A DNA stretch of 64,000 nucleotides, taken from assembly GCF_900156465.1 (NCBI RefSeq), contig NZ_LT707064.1, forward strand, positions 4,231,001 to 4,295,000, read 5' to 3'. The notes below the pieces were generated by a model. That model had not been told where the DNA came from. It made no database searches and worked only from the letters and a program-made list of their open reading frames with translations. Made by a program: the position numbers and the translations under genes. The stretch comes from Pseudomonas sp. 7SR1. GTDB lineage: Bacteria > Pseudomonadota > Gammaproteobacteria > Pseudomonadales > Pseudomonadaceae. Of the stretch, positions 31,001 through 39,626 are shown piece after piece. Each line of letters begins with the position of its first letter. Position 1 is the first letter of the stretch.

Positions 31001-31125
31001 CGTTGCTGAGTCTGCTGGTGGTGCCGGTGATCTTCACGTACGTCGACGATCTGCTGCAATGGTTCAGGCGGCATACGCCTGGACTGGCGTCGGCAGGCAG
31101 GGTCGAAGAGGAAGCGAAAAGCTGA
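28042..31125 (+). CDS. RND family efflux pump (inner-membrane transporter)
   Basis: This 1027-residue AcrB/MexF/MdtB-like resistance-nodulation-division transporter has the typical two repeats of one helix, a large periplasmic loop and five further helices. The start MNVSALSIRYPVPAVM is characteristic of the family. Acidic proton-relay residues sit in helix 4 in the LVIGVLVDDAIVEIEN region. Length is standard. The ATGA overlap with the adaptor gene shows an operon, and it is the last gene before a hairpin terminator. It probably exports the lipopeptide or related amphiphiles (PseC-like) but could be a general drug pump. Confidence 0.93.
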   Translation: MNVSALSIRYPVPAVMLFILLTVLGLLGFGKLAIQDFPDMDLPVVMVNASLEGAAPEQLETEVARKIEDKLTSLRLLKHVTTVITDGAVSISISFDIDKDGNEALNEVRNAVDSAMPQLPASLDTPSVSRLTTSASPLLTYVIESDALDEEALSWFVDNELSKQLLSVPGVALVSRIGGVDREVQVNLDPALMAGLGIRVADVAAQLRAMQKDNSGGQGNLGSGQQAVRTLGAIDDPAALGAIDIPSGDGRLLALNQLADIRDTHAERSSRAFRDGKPVIGFQVTRSLGFSDVGVANDVRKSMAGFVEKHTNVRIVEASDTVKAVLANYHDSMNLLYEGMLLAVLVVWWFLRDWRATLIVATALPLSIIPTFGVMYLAGFTLNSVSLLALALVIGVLVDDAIVEIENIARHLRMGKTPLQAATEAADEIGLAVLATTATLVAVFLPTAFMGGVAGKLFRQFGVTASVALLFSLLVARVLTPMMAAYFLKAKADAEHDGPLMTRYLGWIHASLDRRKTTMLLASLFFIGALALVPLLPTSFLPSQDAGRSSITLEMPPGTTLEQTTEMALQASERLQDMPDVKHVFVSVGTASNSGAGPAGITGAGDAVLTVDLVARDQRELKQVEVEAQMRQALRTLAGVRINVGGDGSGEKLNIVLASDDGDLLERTANALEPQLRGLHGIGNVTSSSALQRPEIQMRPNFARAAELGVTSQDIADTLRMATYGEYSSQLGKINLSQRQVDVRVRMDSLLRDDLRSIDQLRVTGRDGQVALSSLGELSLGSGPAQITRLDRLRNITLSIELNGRNLGEVMAEASQLPAMRNLPPEIKPVEQGELQLMTELFASFSLAMAIGVFCIYAVLVLLFHDFLQPATILSALPLSLGGALLALLICNFSFSLPSVIGLLMLMGIVTKNSILLVEYAIMARRDHGLDRYDALVDACHKRARPILMTTIAMGAGMLPTAMGMGEDPSFRQPMAVVVMGGLLTSTLLSLLVVPVIFTYVDDLLQWFRRHTPGLASAGRVEEEAKS

Positions 31126-31129
31126 ATCA

Positions 31130-31172
31130 TCCCCCAACGTACCCGATGATGACCGGGCAGACATTGGGGGGA
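31130..31172. terminator. Bidirectional hairpin between RND operon and LuxR gene
   Basis: Arms TCCCCCAA (31130-31137) and TTGGGGGGA (31164-31172) form a G+C-rich stem in the 52-bp convergent gap. It probably terminates the efflux operon and the oppositely transcribed luxI-luxR operon. Confidence 0.6.
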
Positions 31173-31177
31173 GAGGT

Positions 31178-32044
31178 TCAGACGGCCTGGCGAATGGGCG
31201 GAGCGCCGTTCCATTCAGTGCCCGATGGCGTAGCGTCCATCGAGTGCATCCAGCGAATGAGGGAGCGACGACCACCAATGCCCATCTTGATGGCTGCACG
31301 CTTCAGATAGCTTTCGACGGTATTGACCTTGAGGTTGAGTTGCTCGGCAAGTTCGGGCGCCGTGCGTCCCGCCAGCAGACCCACGCACACTTCGGTTTCA
31401 CGCGACGACAGGCTCAAGCCGGACAGTTGCAGTCGATCGGCGAATCGCTGGCGCAACGCTTCCATCCCACCGTTCTCCGGGCCGTCCAGCGACAGGTTGG
31501 TGTCCTGCCGATGAGGTTCCGATGGCACCAGGGCGGCAACATGCTCTTCTACCATGGGCATCAACAGGCAGGAAAAGTCTTTCAGAAGGGCATGTTCCTG
31601 GGCGGTAAAGCCCTTGGAAAAAGGTGACCGATACACGGACAGGACATAACGGTGGCCATTTTTCCGTGTGGTCAGATGCAGTTGGGTCGTTGTGTTGTGG
31701 CCGGGTGCCTTGCCCGAGAGTTCACGCTTGAGCAGACATCGGGAAAAATTGGGGACCTTCTGTGCGGGCGCGTCTTCGAAGAGGATATCGTCGGCGAGGA
31801 AAAAAGGCTTGCTTGTATGGGTGTCCACTACAGTGTCGACACAGGTATTGTCCATGCCGACGAAACCAATGCTTGAAGTGCTGTGTTCAGCGATATTACT
31901 TGTGCCTATCCTTTGCTCGGTAATATGTGTTGCGTCGACCGGGATTTCCGTGAGTATCAGGTCGTGCAACATGCGAGGGAAGTGGCGGCTGCCGGTACTG
32001 GCAATGACTTTGCCAACATGCGGAAATAGTCTTTGCAGGTTCAT
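31178..32044 (-). CDS. LuxR-family regulator without AHL-binding domain (RfiA/SyrF-like)
   Basis: This 288-residue protein has a C-terminal LuxR-type helix-turn-helix (LSSRETEVCVGLLAGRTAPELAEQ..., residues about 220-275) with the invariant E, L and G. The N-terminal 200 residues lack the WxxxY and DP...W residues of AHL-binding domains. SalA/SyrF/SyrG in P. syringae and RfiA in P. corrugata have this architecture and switch on lipopeptide synthetases, so that role is inferred here. Ribosome site GGAGAAAGG precedes the ATG closely. It lies 32 bp behind the luxI-type gene and is almost certainly cotranscribed with it. Base composition is lower in G+C than the flanking NRPS and efflux genes. Confidence 0.82.
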   Translation of the reverse strand: MNLQRLFPHVGKVIASTGSRHFPRMLHDLILTEIPVDATHITEQRIGTSNIAEHSTSSIGFVGMDNTCVDTVVDTHTSKPFFLADDILFEDAPAQKVPNFSRCLLKRELSGKAPGHNTTTQLHLTTRKNGHRYVLSVYRSPFSKGFTAQEHALLKDFSCLLMPMVEEHVAALVPSEPHRQDTNLSLDGPENGGMEALRQRFADRLQLSGLSLSSRETEVCVGLLAGRTAPELAEQLNLKVNTVESYLKRAAIKMGIGGRRSLIRWMHSMDATPSGTEWNGAPPIRQAV

Positions 32045-32076
32045 CCTTTCTCCAATTTCATACCAGAAGTTTGATT

Positions 32077-32850
32077 TTATAGATGCAGCTCAGTGTGCAT
32101 GTGTATTTTTGCTGGAATGTTTCGGCCACGGCGCATTTGGCCGATATCAATGGATTTATGGAGTGTGTCTGACGAACGGTTCGTCATAAGGAAAGGGTCG
32201 TAAACGCTCGCTTCGGCAATGGTGTTTTTTCTGAGAACTCCCTCATAAGTTTCGATGGAACATGGCAACGTGCCGTAGATGATCGTCTCGCCCTTCGAGC
32301 CCAGTGCCGTGTTGTGTCGTTCGATATTCCATCCGGAACGCTTGAGAATTTTCGCCATCGAAGTGTCGACGACAACTTCATAGGCTTCGATATCTTGATG
32401 TTGGGCAAACTTCAGCATGGTCAGGAAGAGTGCCGCGGTGCGAATGTCCACACTGGCCTGGGTCAATTCGCAGGTAATGGATCTGTCAGCGAAAAGTGCA
32501 AAGCGGGTGGCTTCCCATAAATATGTTGAGCGACGTCCGGACTTCTGGGTTGGAAGAATGAAACTCAAGGGGCCGGTCATGAGTGTCGGTTTGCTGGAAG
32601 GGCGAAGTCGAACACAACCGGTGACCTGCTGGTGCTGGATTGAATATATGTAAACTGCATCAGCGTCATCGTATTCATCCCATTCGTAATTGCTGCCTCG
32701 ATAGCTTTCTATATCCCACTTCTTTCTGTCGATAAAGGCAGACTTGCGAATGGCCAGTATTTGTCCCAGGGTTTTGCTCGGAATACTCGAGTAGCTTGCG
32801 ATACGAGTAGATATACCGAAAAAACGAAAGGTGGCCGGGGCGTAGTTCAT
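32077..32850 (-). CDS. Acyl-homoserine-lactone synthase, LuxI family
   Basis: This protein makes AHL quorum signals from S-adenosylmethionine and acyl-ACP. The conserved LuxI residues are visible in order: RKSAF and W (RKKWDIES), the acidic EWDEYDDADAVY stretch, GCVRLRPSS, and WEATRFAL. At 257 residues it is longer than most LuxI proteins (about 190-220); about 45 residues after the usual end (IIYGTLP) are extra and basic. The N-terminus may also be slightly over-extended, since no strong ribosome site precedes the ATG. A lux box is centred 67 bp upstream, so autoinduction is expected. P. corrugata PcoI is the likely counterpart by context. Confidence 0.88.
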   Translation of the reverse strand: MNYAPATFRFFGISTRIASYSSIPSKTLGQILAIRKSAFIDRKKWDIESYRGSNYEWDEYDDADAVYIYSIQHQQVTGCVRLRPSSKPTLMTGPLSFILPTQKSGRRSTYLWEATRFALFADRSITCELTQASVDIRTAALFLTMLKFAQHQDIEAYEVVVDTSMAKILKRSGWNIERHNTALGSKGETIIYGTLPCSIETYEGVLRKNTIAEASVYDPFLMTNRSSDTLHKSIDIGQMRRGRNIPAKIHMHTELHL

Positions 32851-33429
32851 GAATGAGGTTTCGTGGTTGTGGGTGGAGCTACTGTTAACTTTGCACTAGG
32901 GCATTTCAACTGTCCTAAAGTACAGTGCGTGGATTTATAGAGTGGATAGTCTAATTAGTTGCCAGATTGGTGATGTGGCAGTATTCCGGGACAAACTGAG
33001 TCGCTGCGCGAATTAGTATCGTCGTTAGTCCAAGAAAGTACAGGGAGGGAGTAGCATGCGAAGGGTCTTGACTTTAGTCCGCCAACTCAACATGAACGCC
33101 ATTGGCGAGGAGAATTTCTTGACGATTACGCGACGGATTGGCTAAGTCGCTGATAGTATGTGGGCCGGAAAATTGACGCTCCAACAGTGCCTGGGTTGGC
33201 CTGCAATAAAAAGGTAATAAGGCTATGGGAGCGTAGTTTGGGAGACAACAAATGGGTAAAAGCTCACGCTGATAAGTCATACGTTTGAAAGTTTCAGGGC
33301 GGCAGTGGGCAAATCTAGTGTAATTGCTCTATGCTGGAAAATTGGTCTGATGTCATACAACCAAAATATTGATTTGTATGATCGGGCCTGTCCGAACCCG
33401 AAGAAAATGAGCCATTCTGGCTCCCTGGC
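32851..33429. promoter_or_regulatory. A+T-rich intergenic region upstream of luxI-type and lysE-type genes
   Basis: This 579-bp stretch is markedly A+T-rich and lies between the divergent AHL synthase and LysE-family genes. It contains a lux-box-like palindrome (32909-32926, listed separately) and a short inverted repeat CCAAC/GTTGG near 33181-33198. A 68-codon minus-strand frame at 33074-33280 is open, but I see no ribosome site or recognisable domain and do not call it a gene. Confidence 0.5.
32909..32926 (-). promoter_or_regulatory. lux box upstream of AHL synthase gene
   Basis: The 18-mer ACTGTCCTAAAGTACAGT has perfect 5-bp arms and fits the CTG-N10-CAG core of LuxR-type binding sites. 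It is centred about 67 bp before the synthase ATG, appropriate for activation from around -42. The AHL receptor encoded at 34117-34842 is the obvious candidate ligand. Confidence 0.7.
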
Positions 33430-34041
33430 ATGGATGACCTTATGTCTTATATCGCGCTTTCGTTGATGACAGTCCTGTTGGTTCCTGGACCGACGAACTC
33501 TCTGTTGTTGCAAACTGGCATCAACAGGGGCTTGAACGCCCGCTCCATGAGGTTCGTTGTAGCGGAATGGCTGGCTTATATTGTTCAGATGACGATGTGG
33601 GGAGTGTTTATCGATCTTCTGATCACGGATCATTCCTGGGTGGTCATTGCCACCAAGATCTTCGCTGTCTGTTTCCTGTTCTATATCTCCCTGAAGTTGT
33701 GGTTTTCGGTAAAGGATCATTTACCTGGTACTTCGGCGGGCATCAGTGTGCCGGATCTCTTCGTGGCAACGTTGACCAACCCCAAGGGCTTGTTCTTTGT
33801 GTCTTTCGTTGCGCCGGCGGGAACATTCCTGTCCGTGAGCCACTACTTGTCTTTCATGTCATTGTTCACGGCCATTATCTTTCCGGTCGGGCTGACCTGG
33901 ATAGCCATTGGAGCGTTCTGTGGAAGGAAACTGCATGCCATCGTTTCCGGCAAGTTCTTGAGTCGGGCTATCTCATTGGTTATCGGTTTGTTCGCCTGTG
34001 GCATGCTCTTCAATATCGCATCGCAGGTGGGATTCGCCTGA
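33430..34041 (+). CDS. LysE/RhtB-family exporter
   Basis: This 203-residue integral membrane protein has about six helices and the family hallmarks VPGPTN near the start (residues about 17-22) and LTNPKG in the middle. Family members export amino acids such as lysine, threonine or homoserine and its lactone. The start is uncertain: ATG at 33430 or, four codons later, at 33442; neither has a strong ribosome site. It sits between the AHL synthase and AHL receptor genes, so a link to AHL or peptin precursor export is possible but unproven. G+C content is low compared with the rest of the window, as for its regulatory neighbours. Confidence 0.85.
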   Translation: MDDLMSYIALSLMTVLLVPGPTNSLLLQTGINRGLNARSMRFVVAEWLAYIVQMTMWGVFIDLLITDHSWVVIATKIFAVCFLFYISLKLWFSVKDHLPGTSAGISVPDLFVATLTNPKGLFFVSFVAPAGTFLSVSHYLSFMSLFTAIIFPVGLTWIAIGAFCGRKLHAIVSGKFLSRAISLVIGLFACGMLFNIASQVGFA

Positions 34042-34116
34042 ATGGATTATGACCAGGCGCTGGCGTCGGACTTGGCAAAAGGCCGCCGCCAGGTTAGGGC
34101 AGGATAGGGGCGGGAT

Positions 34117-34842
34117 TCAAACGAGGTTGAGTTGAACTGCCTTGATCATGGCTTGCTTGACGTTGACACAATCCATCTTCTCGGTCATCTGCTTGGCATG
34201 AAACTTCACCGTTCGCTCGGTGATGCTCATGATCAGACCTATTTCCTTGTAGTTCTTGCCTAATGAAAGCCAGCGCAAGAACTCGATCTCCCGAGGGGAC
34301 AGCTTCAAGTTGCTTTCCATGGGGGCTTCCATGGGGCGATATTGGTTGGCGATTATACTGAGCGCCTTGATGATGAATAGATTGGATCGGACGATGATGG
34401 GGAAGTCCGGATCGTTCTCTTCGGAAGACAAGTGAAGTGAGCCGAATGCCCGTCCGGGCTCATGGATCGGTACGGTGAATCCCTGCTTGATGCCGTAGGA
34501 CGCAGACTGGTCGAAGATTTCCGGGTTGTCGATCTCCTCGGGAATTTCATTCCAGAAGAAGGGCGTCGCCGTGACGGCGGTATTGATCATGACCGGATCG
34601 GTCTTATAAAGGGCGTTCTTGCGATAGGTTTCAACCCATTCGGCTGGGTAGTTGCTATGGATCGAGATCTTGGAGCTGTTGAACGGTGTCGGTTCCACAT
34701 GGACATAAGCGAATTTATCGATCCCCAGTTTGGAAAAAATCCAGCCCAGTACTGCGGTGTACTCTTCTTCGCTGGCGCCCGAGATGTTGTTTTCCACCTC
34801 TTGGATCAGATTGAAAAGATGGCTTGAAATAGGCTTGAGCAT
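34117..34842 (-). CDS. AHL-responsive LuxR-type transcriptional regulator (PcoR-like)
   Basis: This 241-residue quorum-sensing receptor has an N-terminal AHL-binding domain with all TraR-type ligand residues: W and Y in WVETY, D-P in TDPV, W in FFWNE and G in AFGSLHL. The C-terminal LuxR helix-turn-helix starts LSPREIEFLRWLSLG. It should bind the lux box upstream of the synthase gene and probably others outside the window. It is convergent with the LysE-family gene (75-bp gap, no clear terminator). In P. corrugata the receptor PcoR works with PcoI and a solo LuxR to control peptin genes; the arrangement here has the solo LuxR behind the synthase instead of behind the receptor. Confidence 0.88.
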   Translation of the reverse strand: MLKPISSHLFNLIQEVENNISGASEEEYTAVLGWIFSKLGIDKFAYVHVEPTPFNSSKISIHSNYPAEWVETYRKNALYKTDPVMINTAVTATPFFWNEIPEEIDNPEIFDQSASYGIKQGFTVPIHEPGRAFGSLHLSSEENDPDFPIIVRSNLFIIKALSIIANQYRPMEAPMESNLKLSPREIEFLRWLSLGKNYKEIGLIMSITERTVKFHAKQMTEKMDCVNVKQAMIKAVQLNLV

Positions 34843-35225
34843 AATGAACGAGCTCGAAAACTGATGTAAGACTTGACGCAGCCAGGCGCTATACCTTTAG
34901 AGTCGCCAAATGGAAGTTGCAAGGATGCCGCGGGGCCGACATCAACAACAGGATCTGCCTGCTATCGGCAACGGTAATGTGGAGGGAGGTGGACTGGGCG
35001 AGGCTTCGCCGTGATTCACGGGGCGCTGCTGGGGAAGATGCTGCTGTTCTGTAACCCTATGGAATGTTTTTCTTGAACATGGGGCCGACATCATTTGCCT
35101 CCTGGCCTGTACAGCCTCACATCCATCAGCAAGTGAGGCCGTCGTTAAACTACTCGTACTGAAACGATTAACTGAAAGACAGTATAGACAGGTTTCCCGG
35201 GACGGCCAGCCAGATTAAAAAAGCT
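34843..35225. other. 383-bp noncoding gap upstream of the LuxR receptor gene
   Basis: This gap lies between the start of the AHL-receptor gene and the end of the UvrA-like gene (both minus strand). It must contain the receptor promoter. At 35214-35230 there is an A+T palindrome (ATTAAA...TTTAAT) with an A/T run that may terminate the UvrA-like gene. I found no lux box, small gene or repeat here. Confidence 0.4.
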
Positions 35226-37880
35226 TTAATATTCAGCCGCTAACGCGCTCTTGAGGAATGGCGCCGTACGACTTTCCGGACATTGGGCCACCTCGGCCGG
35301 CGCTCCGCACACCACGACTTGCCCGCCCTGGGTTCCGGCGCCCGGACCGATGTCGATGACCCAGTCGCTCTGGGCCACGACCCGCATGTCATGTTCCACC
35401 ACGACCACGCTATGGCCGTCATCCACCAGGCGATTCAACTGCACCAGCAACCTGTCCACGTCCTGTGGGTGCAGCCCGTTGGTGGGTTCATCCAGCACAT
35501 ACAGGGTGGCCCCTCGGGCCTTTCGCTGCAGCTCTGTCGCCAGCTTGATGCGTTGCGCCTCGCCGCCGGACAGTTCGGTGGCGGGTTGGCCCAGGCGCAG
35601 ATAACCCAGTCCGATATCCTGCAGCACTTGCAGCGAGCGCCGTGCCGACGCCTGTCCGGAAAAGACTTCGAGCGCCTGATTGACGGTCAGTTGCAGGACC
35701 TGCGCGATGTCCAGGCCTTGCCAGCGTACCGCCAGCGTCTGCCGGTTGTAGCGGGCACCGTGGCAGGTCGGGCAGGGGGCGTACACGCTGGGCATGAACA
35801 GCAGTTCGACACTGACGAAGCCTTCCCCTTCGCAGGTTTCGCAGCGTCCCTTGGCCACATTGAAGGAGAACCGTCCGGCGTCGAACCCCAGTTCACGGGC
35901 CTGTTCGGTCCCGGCGAACAATTTGCGCACGTGATCGAACAGGCCGGTGTAGGTGGCGAGGTTGGAGCGCGGCGTGCGGCCGATGGGCTTCTGGTCCACC
36001 CGGACCAGGCGCTTGATCGCATCGAGGCCCGCACTGACATGCCCGCCACTGGTTTGCTCGGGTTCGTCTTCCAGGCTTCGTTCGTCGGGCTCGGCGTCCT
36101 GGCCGGGTTGGCCCAGGTGAGCGCCGACCAGGTCCAGCAACGCCTGGCTGACGAGGCTGGATTTGCCCGAACCGGAGATGCCGGTCACGGCGGTGAAACA
36201 GCCGAGGGGGAAGGCCGCGCTCAGGTTGTCGAGGTTATTGCGGGTGATGCCTTCCAGGCGCAGCCAGTCGCTGGGTGTCCGCGGGGCGTGCGCAGCCTGG
36301 GACCGCTCGGCGAAGAGGTAAGTGCGGGTGCGTGATTGCGGCACCTGGCGAAGGCCGGCGGGCGGGCCGCTGTAGAGGATCCGGCCGCCTTGTTCGCCGG
36401 CATCCGGCCCGACATCGACGAGCCAGTCGGCGCGACGCATGGTCCCCAGGTCGTGTTCGACCACGAATACCGAGTTGCCGGCGGCCTTGAGCCGCTGCAG
36501 CGCGTCGAACAGGGCTTCGCTGTCGGCCGGATGCAGGCCGGCGGACGGTTCGTCCAGCACGTAGATGACCCCGAACAGCTGAGAGTTGAGTTGGGTCGCC
36601 AGGCGCAAGCGCTGCAGCTCGCCGGAAGAGAGCGTCGGGGTGCTGCGCTCCAGGGCCAGGTAACCCAGGCCAAGGTCGATCAGGGTGCCGATGCGCTCCA
36701 GCAGTTCGGCAGCGATGCGTTGGGCGGCCAGGCGCTTTTCCAGGGACAGGTTGGGCGTGTGGCGCGCATCCGGCCCTCCTGAGTGCGGATTGTCACCTCG
36801 GGCGGCGCGTTGCTCGCGCGCCTCGCGGGTTTGCCGGTGGGTGAGGACTTCGCCCGGTTCTTCGGCCTGCTCCAGATAATCGGGTGCGGTGACGCGCCTG
36901 AACACCTCGGCCAGCTCCAGCAACGGCAGGTGCGACAGCTCGGCGATGTCCAGGCCGGCGAATGTCACGCCCAGCGCCTGGCGCTTGAGACGCTTGCCTT
37001 CGCACACGGGACAATGGCTGGCGCGCATGTATTGCGCCACGCGCTTGCGCATCTGAGCGCTCTGGGAGTGCATGAAGGTATGCAGCAGGTAACGTCGGGC
37101 GCCGCTGAACGTGCCCTGGTAGCTGGGTTCGAGCTTGCGCTTGAGGGCGGCACGGGTCTGGGCAGGCGTCAATCCGGCGTACACCGGGACAGTGGGGGTT
37201 TCTTCCGTGAAGAGTATCCAGTCGCGCTGTTCCTGGGGCAGGTCACGCCAGGGAACGTCGACGTCGTAGCCCAGGGTGACCAGGATGTCCCGCAGGTTCT
37301 GGCCTTGCCAGGCCATGGGCCAGGCGGCCACGGCCCGCTCGCGGATGGTCAGCGAGGGGTCCGGCACCATGGAGTCTTCGGTCACTGCATAGACCCGCCC
37401 CAAGCCATGGCATTGCGCACAGGCACCCTGGGGCGTGTTGGGGGAAAAATCCTCGGCGTAGAGCATGGGCTGATCGGCCGGATAGCTGCCGGCCCGGGAG
37501 TAGAGCATGCGGATCAGGCTCGACAGGGTGGTGACACTGCCCACCGAAGAGCGCGCGCTGGGGCTGCCCCGTTGTTGCTGCAAGGCCACCGCCGGCGGCA
37601 GGCCGTCGATGCTGTCCACGTCGGGCACGCCCACCTGGTCGATCAGGCGCCGCGCGTAGGGCGCGACGGACTCGAAATAGCGACGCTGGGCTTCGGCGTA
37701 GAGCGTGGAAAAGGCCAGCGACGACTTGCCTGACCCCGACACGCCGGTAAAGACCACCAGGGCATCGCGGGGGATATCGACGTCGACATTCTGGAGGTTG
37801 TGTTCGCGGGCGCCACGCACCCGGACGAAACCGGTGGATGGCGATGAAAAGGCGTGCGCTGGGCCGGAGCGTGGGGGCAT
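35226..37880 (-). CDS. UvrA-like double ABC ATPase (excinuclease A paralogue)
   Basis: This protein has 884 residues from the ATG at 37880, where AAGGA lies 7 nt upstream; a longer frame to 37967 has no site and starts with poor coding bias. It has two ABC ATPase modules, with Walker A motifs GVSGSGKSS and GISGSGKSS and signatures LSSGELQRL and LSGGEAQRI. Paired zinc motifs are CAQC, CPVC, and CETC...CPTC. UvrA recognises DNA lesions in nucleotide excision repair; shorter paralogues of this type occur next to antibiotic clusters, where they have been linked to self-protection (DrrC type). It is probably not the housekeeping uvrA, which is usually next to ssb. Function here is unknown. Confidence 0.85.
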   Translation of the reverse strand: MPPRSGPAHAFSSPSTGFVRVRGAREHNLQNVDVDIPRDALVVFTGVSGSGKSSLAFSTLYAEAQRRYFESVAPYARRLIDQVGVPDVDSIDGLPPAVALQQQRGSPSARSSVGSVTTLSSLIRMLYSRAGSYPADQPMLYAEDFSPNTPQGACAQCHGLGRVYAVTEDSMVPDPSLTIRERAVAAWPMAWQGQNLRDILVTLGYDVDVPWRDLPQEQRDWILFTEETPTVPVYAGLTPAQTRAALKRKLEPSYQGTFSGARRYLLHTFMHSQSAQMRKRVAQYMRASHCPVCEGKRLKRQALGVTFAGLDIAELSHLPLLELAEVFRRVTAPDYLEQAEEPGEVLTHRQTREAREQRAARGDNPHSGGPDARHTPNLSLEKRLAAQRIAAELLERIGTLIDLGLGYLALERSTPTLSSGELQRLRLATQLNSQLFGVIYVLDEPSAGLHPADSEALFDALQRLKAAGNSVFVVEHDLGTMRRADWLVDVGPDAGEQGGRILYSGPPAGLRQVPQSRTRTYLFAERSQAAHAPRTPSDWLRLEGITRNNLDNLSAAFPLGCFTAVTGISGSGKSSLVSQALLDLVGAHLGQPGQDAEPDERSLEDEPEQTSGGHVSAGLDAIKRLVRVDQKPIGRTPRSNLATYTGLFDHVRKLFAGTEQARELGFDAGRFSFNVAKGRCETCEGEGFVSVELLFMPSVYAPCPTCHGARYNRQTLAVRWQGLDIAQVLQLTVNQALEVFSGQASARRSLQVLQDIGLGYLRLGQPATELSGGEAQRIKLATELQRKARGATLYVLDEPTNGLHPQDVDRLLVQLNRLVDDGHSVVVVEHDMRVVAQSDWVIDIGPGAGTQGGQVVVCGAPAEVAQCPESRTAPFLKSALAAEY

Positions 37881-38073
37881 GAGGGGTCCTTGTCGTGATG
37901 TGCGCACCTTAACGCGTCGGCGCTGCTCGACGAAACTGCTGCGCCGAATGAATGCAACCCGGCTCACAGATGAACGATGCGACCGGCTCCAGTCGTTTTA
38001 GTGCAATAAGAATTTACTCCGGATGAAAGAGATGAGAAAAGCTTCTCAGTTTCCCCATGGATATGGATCCTTC

Positions 38074-39558
38074 ATGCCTCGATCGAAATTCTTCACTACG
38101 CTCTTTGTCGCGCTGATTGTCGGCGCTGGCCTGTGGTACATGTGGATGATCACCAGCGCCAAGCTGGAGTGGGGCGGCGCCAGCCCCGGCCAGCAACAGC
38201 TGGGCGCCGTAGCGGATACCCGGCACCGGGCCGCCTCCCAGTACTGCACAGGCGTGGTGGCGACCCCCCAGGGCACCTGGCTGGTCGCCCGTCTGAACGG
38301 GGATGCCGGGCAGGTCGAGGCCTCCGCCGATGTGGTGGACCTCGATGCGCTGGTGCGCGGCAAGTCCAATGACGAGCCTGAGCCGGTGGGCTCCGGTGCC
38401 TTCGCCTACCTGCTTTCCGGCAGGGAAAAAGAGACCTCTTTCATTTCGCGCCTGGACGCCCAGGGACAATTCCAGTTGGTCGCCCACGTAAGCGCCGCCG
38501 CCTGCCTGGTTGCCAGTCCCGATGGCGCCAGCGTCTTGCTGCTCACCGGCCTCGACCGGCCGGAGGCCGGATCCGGCGACAGCGTCGGCCAGACCGTGGT
38601 CTTTCGCAGCGACGATCAGGGCAAGCGCTGGACCTGGCTGGAGCAGGGCTGGTTTCCCAAGGCCGATCAAGTGGCCTGGAACCTGAAACCGTACTTCCAT
38701 GGCACGGATGAAGTCTGGGCCTGGGGCACCCCCAGCGGCGTCGACAACGAGAGTGGCGAAGATGCGCCAGGCGCCATTTCAACCGGTGTCTACTATTCCG
38801 CCGATCGCGGCGACCACAGTACGCCGGTCATGGCGGCCGAATCGCTGCTGGTCACCAGCGAATATGTTCGGGTCAAGCGTCCGGATGTCTTGCAGTGGCA
38901 TACCGATGCCGGCACCTATGGCGACATCCGCACCCATGTGATCCAGCTGGACCCGCAACGCGCGTTCATCTGGGTTTCCCAACGCTTCTGGGGCAGCAAC
39001 CCCGACGGCGAGGGCGCCCACATCGCCTTCAACGTCACGACACGGGCTCGATTGCAGCGCAGCACCGGTCAATGGCAGGTCGTGGATACCCAGCGCGACG
39101 ACAAGCTGTTCATCGCGGCCTTGGCTCAGAACGCCGACGGGCGGGTGGCCGGCCTGGTGGACCAGGAGGAATCCGGACGACACGTGATCGCCGAGCTGGA
39201 TACCGCGACGCTGGCCTGGCGTCCCCTGGGCGAGCTGCCCAGCGTGTTCGCCCCCCTGGCGTCGCAGAGCCGGCTGCGCGAGGGGCATTTCTATCTGGGG
39301 CAGAACAGCCTGCTGGTCAATGTCACCAGCGAGCACCGGCCACCGCGCTGGCTCTATTGGTGGTCGGATGCGAGCATTTGCGCCGATGGGGTGTTCTATT
39401 CCCGGGACTGGGGCCGTTCCTGGCAGCGTCTCGCCATCGGCGGCTACCTGGGCATCCTGGGTTTCCAACCGACGCAGGATCGTGTGATCTGGGCCAAGGG
39501 CAACTGGTACGACAATAACGATCAAGGCATCTACTCCTACAGTCTTGCGCAGGACTGA
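38074..39558 (+). CDS. Membrane-anchored protein with Asp-box (BNR) repeats, function unknown
   Basis: I do not recognise this protein. It has 494 residues with one N-terminal membrane helix (FFTTLFVALIVGAGLWYMWMI) and a long periplasmic part. At least two Asp-box motifs are visible (FRSDDQGKRW around residue 170 and FYSRDWGRSW near the C-terminus), which usually mark beta-propellers of sialidase-like or photosystem assembly folds. The start at 38074 is preferred over 38023 because the extra 17 codons have A/T third positions unlike the rest of the gene. It is divergent from the uvrA-like gene and followed by a strong hairpin before nosR, so it is probably a single-gene unit and not part of the denitrification cluster. 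Confidence 0.7.
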   Translation: MPRSKFFTTLFVALIVGAGLWYMWMITSAKLEWGGASPGQQQLGAVADTRHRAASQYCTGVVATPQGTWLVARLNGDAGQVEASADVVDLDALVRGKSNDEPEPVGSGAFAYLLSGREKETSFISRLDAQGQFQLVAHVSAAACLVASPDGASVLLLTGLDRPEAGSGDSVGQTVVFRSDDQGKRWTWLEQGWFPKADQVAWNLKPYFHGTDEVWAWGTPSGVDNESGEDAPGAISTGVYYSADRGDHSTPVMAAESLLVTSEYVRVKRPDVLQWHTDAGTYGDIRTHVIQLDPQRAFIWVSQRFWGSNPDGEGAHIAFNVTTRARLQRSTGQWQVVDTQRDDKLFIAALAQNADGRVAGLVDQEESGRHVIAELDTATLAWRPLGELPSVFAPLASQSRLREGHFYLGQNSLLVNVTSEHRPPRWLYWWSDASICADGVFYSRDWGRSWQRLAIGGYLGILGFQPTQDRVIWAKGNWYDNNDQGIYSYSLAQD

Positions 39559-39568
39559 ACGTCTGCGT

Positions 39569-39598
39569 CGGGGCGAGAGGTACCAGCCTCTCGCCCCG
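39569..39598 (+). terminator. Hairpin terminator before nosR
   Basis: Arms CGGGGCGAGAGG and CCTCTCGCCCCG (12 bp, perfect) form a hexanucleotide-loop stem 10 bp after the upstream gene. A T-run (39617-39622) follows a little further on. It insulates nosR from the preceding gene. Confidence 0.8.
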
Positions 39599-39626
39599 TG
39601 ATGCCCGCCAGGCAATTTTTTTCAAG

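Noticed and set aside
33074..33280. 68-codon minus-strand open frame in the luxI-lysE spacer
   Set aside because: No ribosome site and no recognisable domain; the A+T-rich spacer gives chance frames. It could be a decayed gene tail but there is no evidence from sequence alone.
38023..38073. Longer start for the Asp-box protein
   Set aside because: The 17 extra codons have mostly A/T third positions, unlike the gene, and no ribosome site precedes them.
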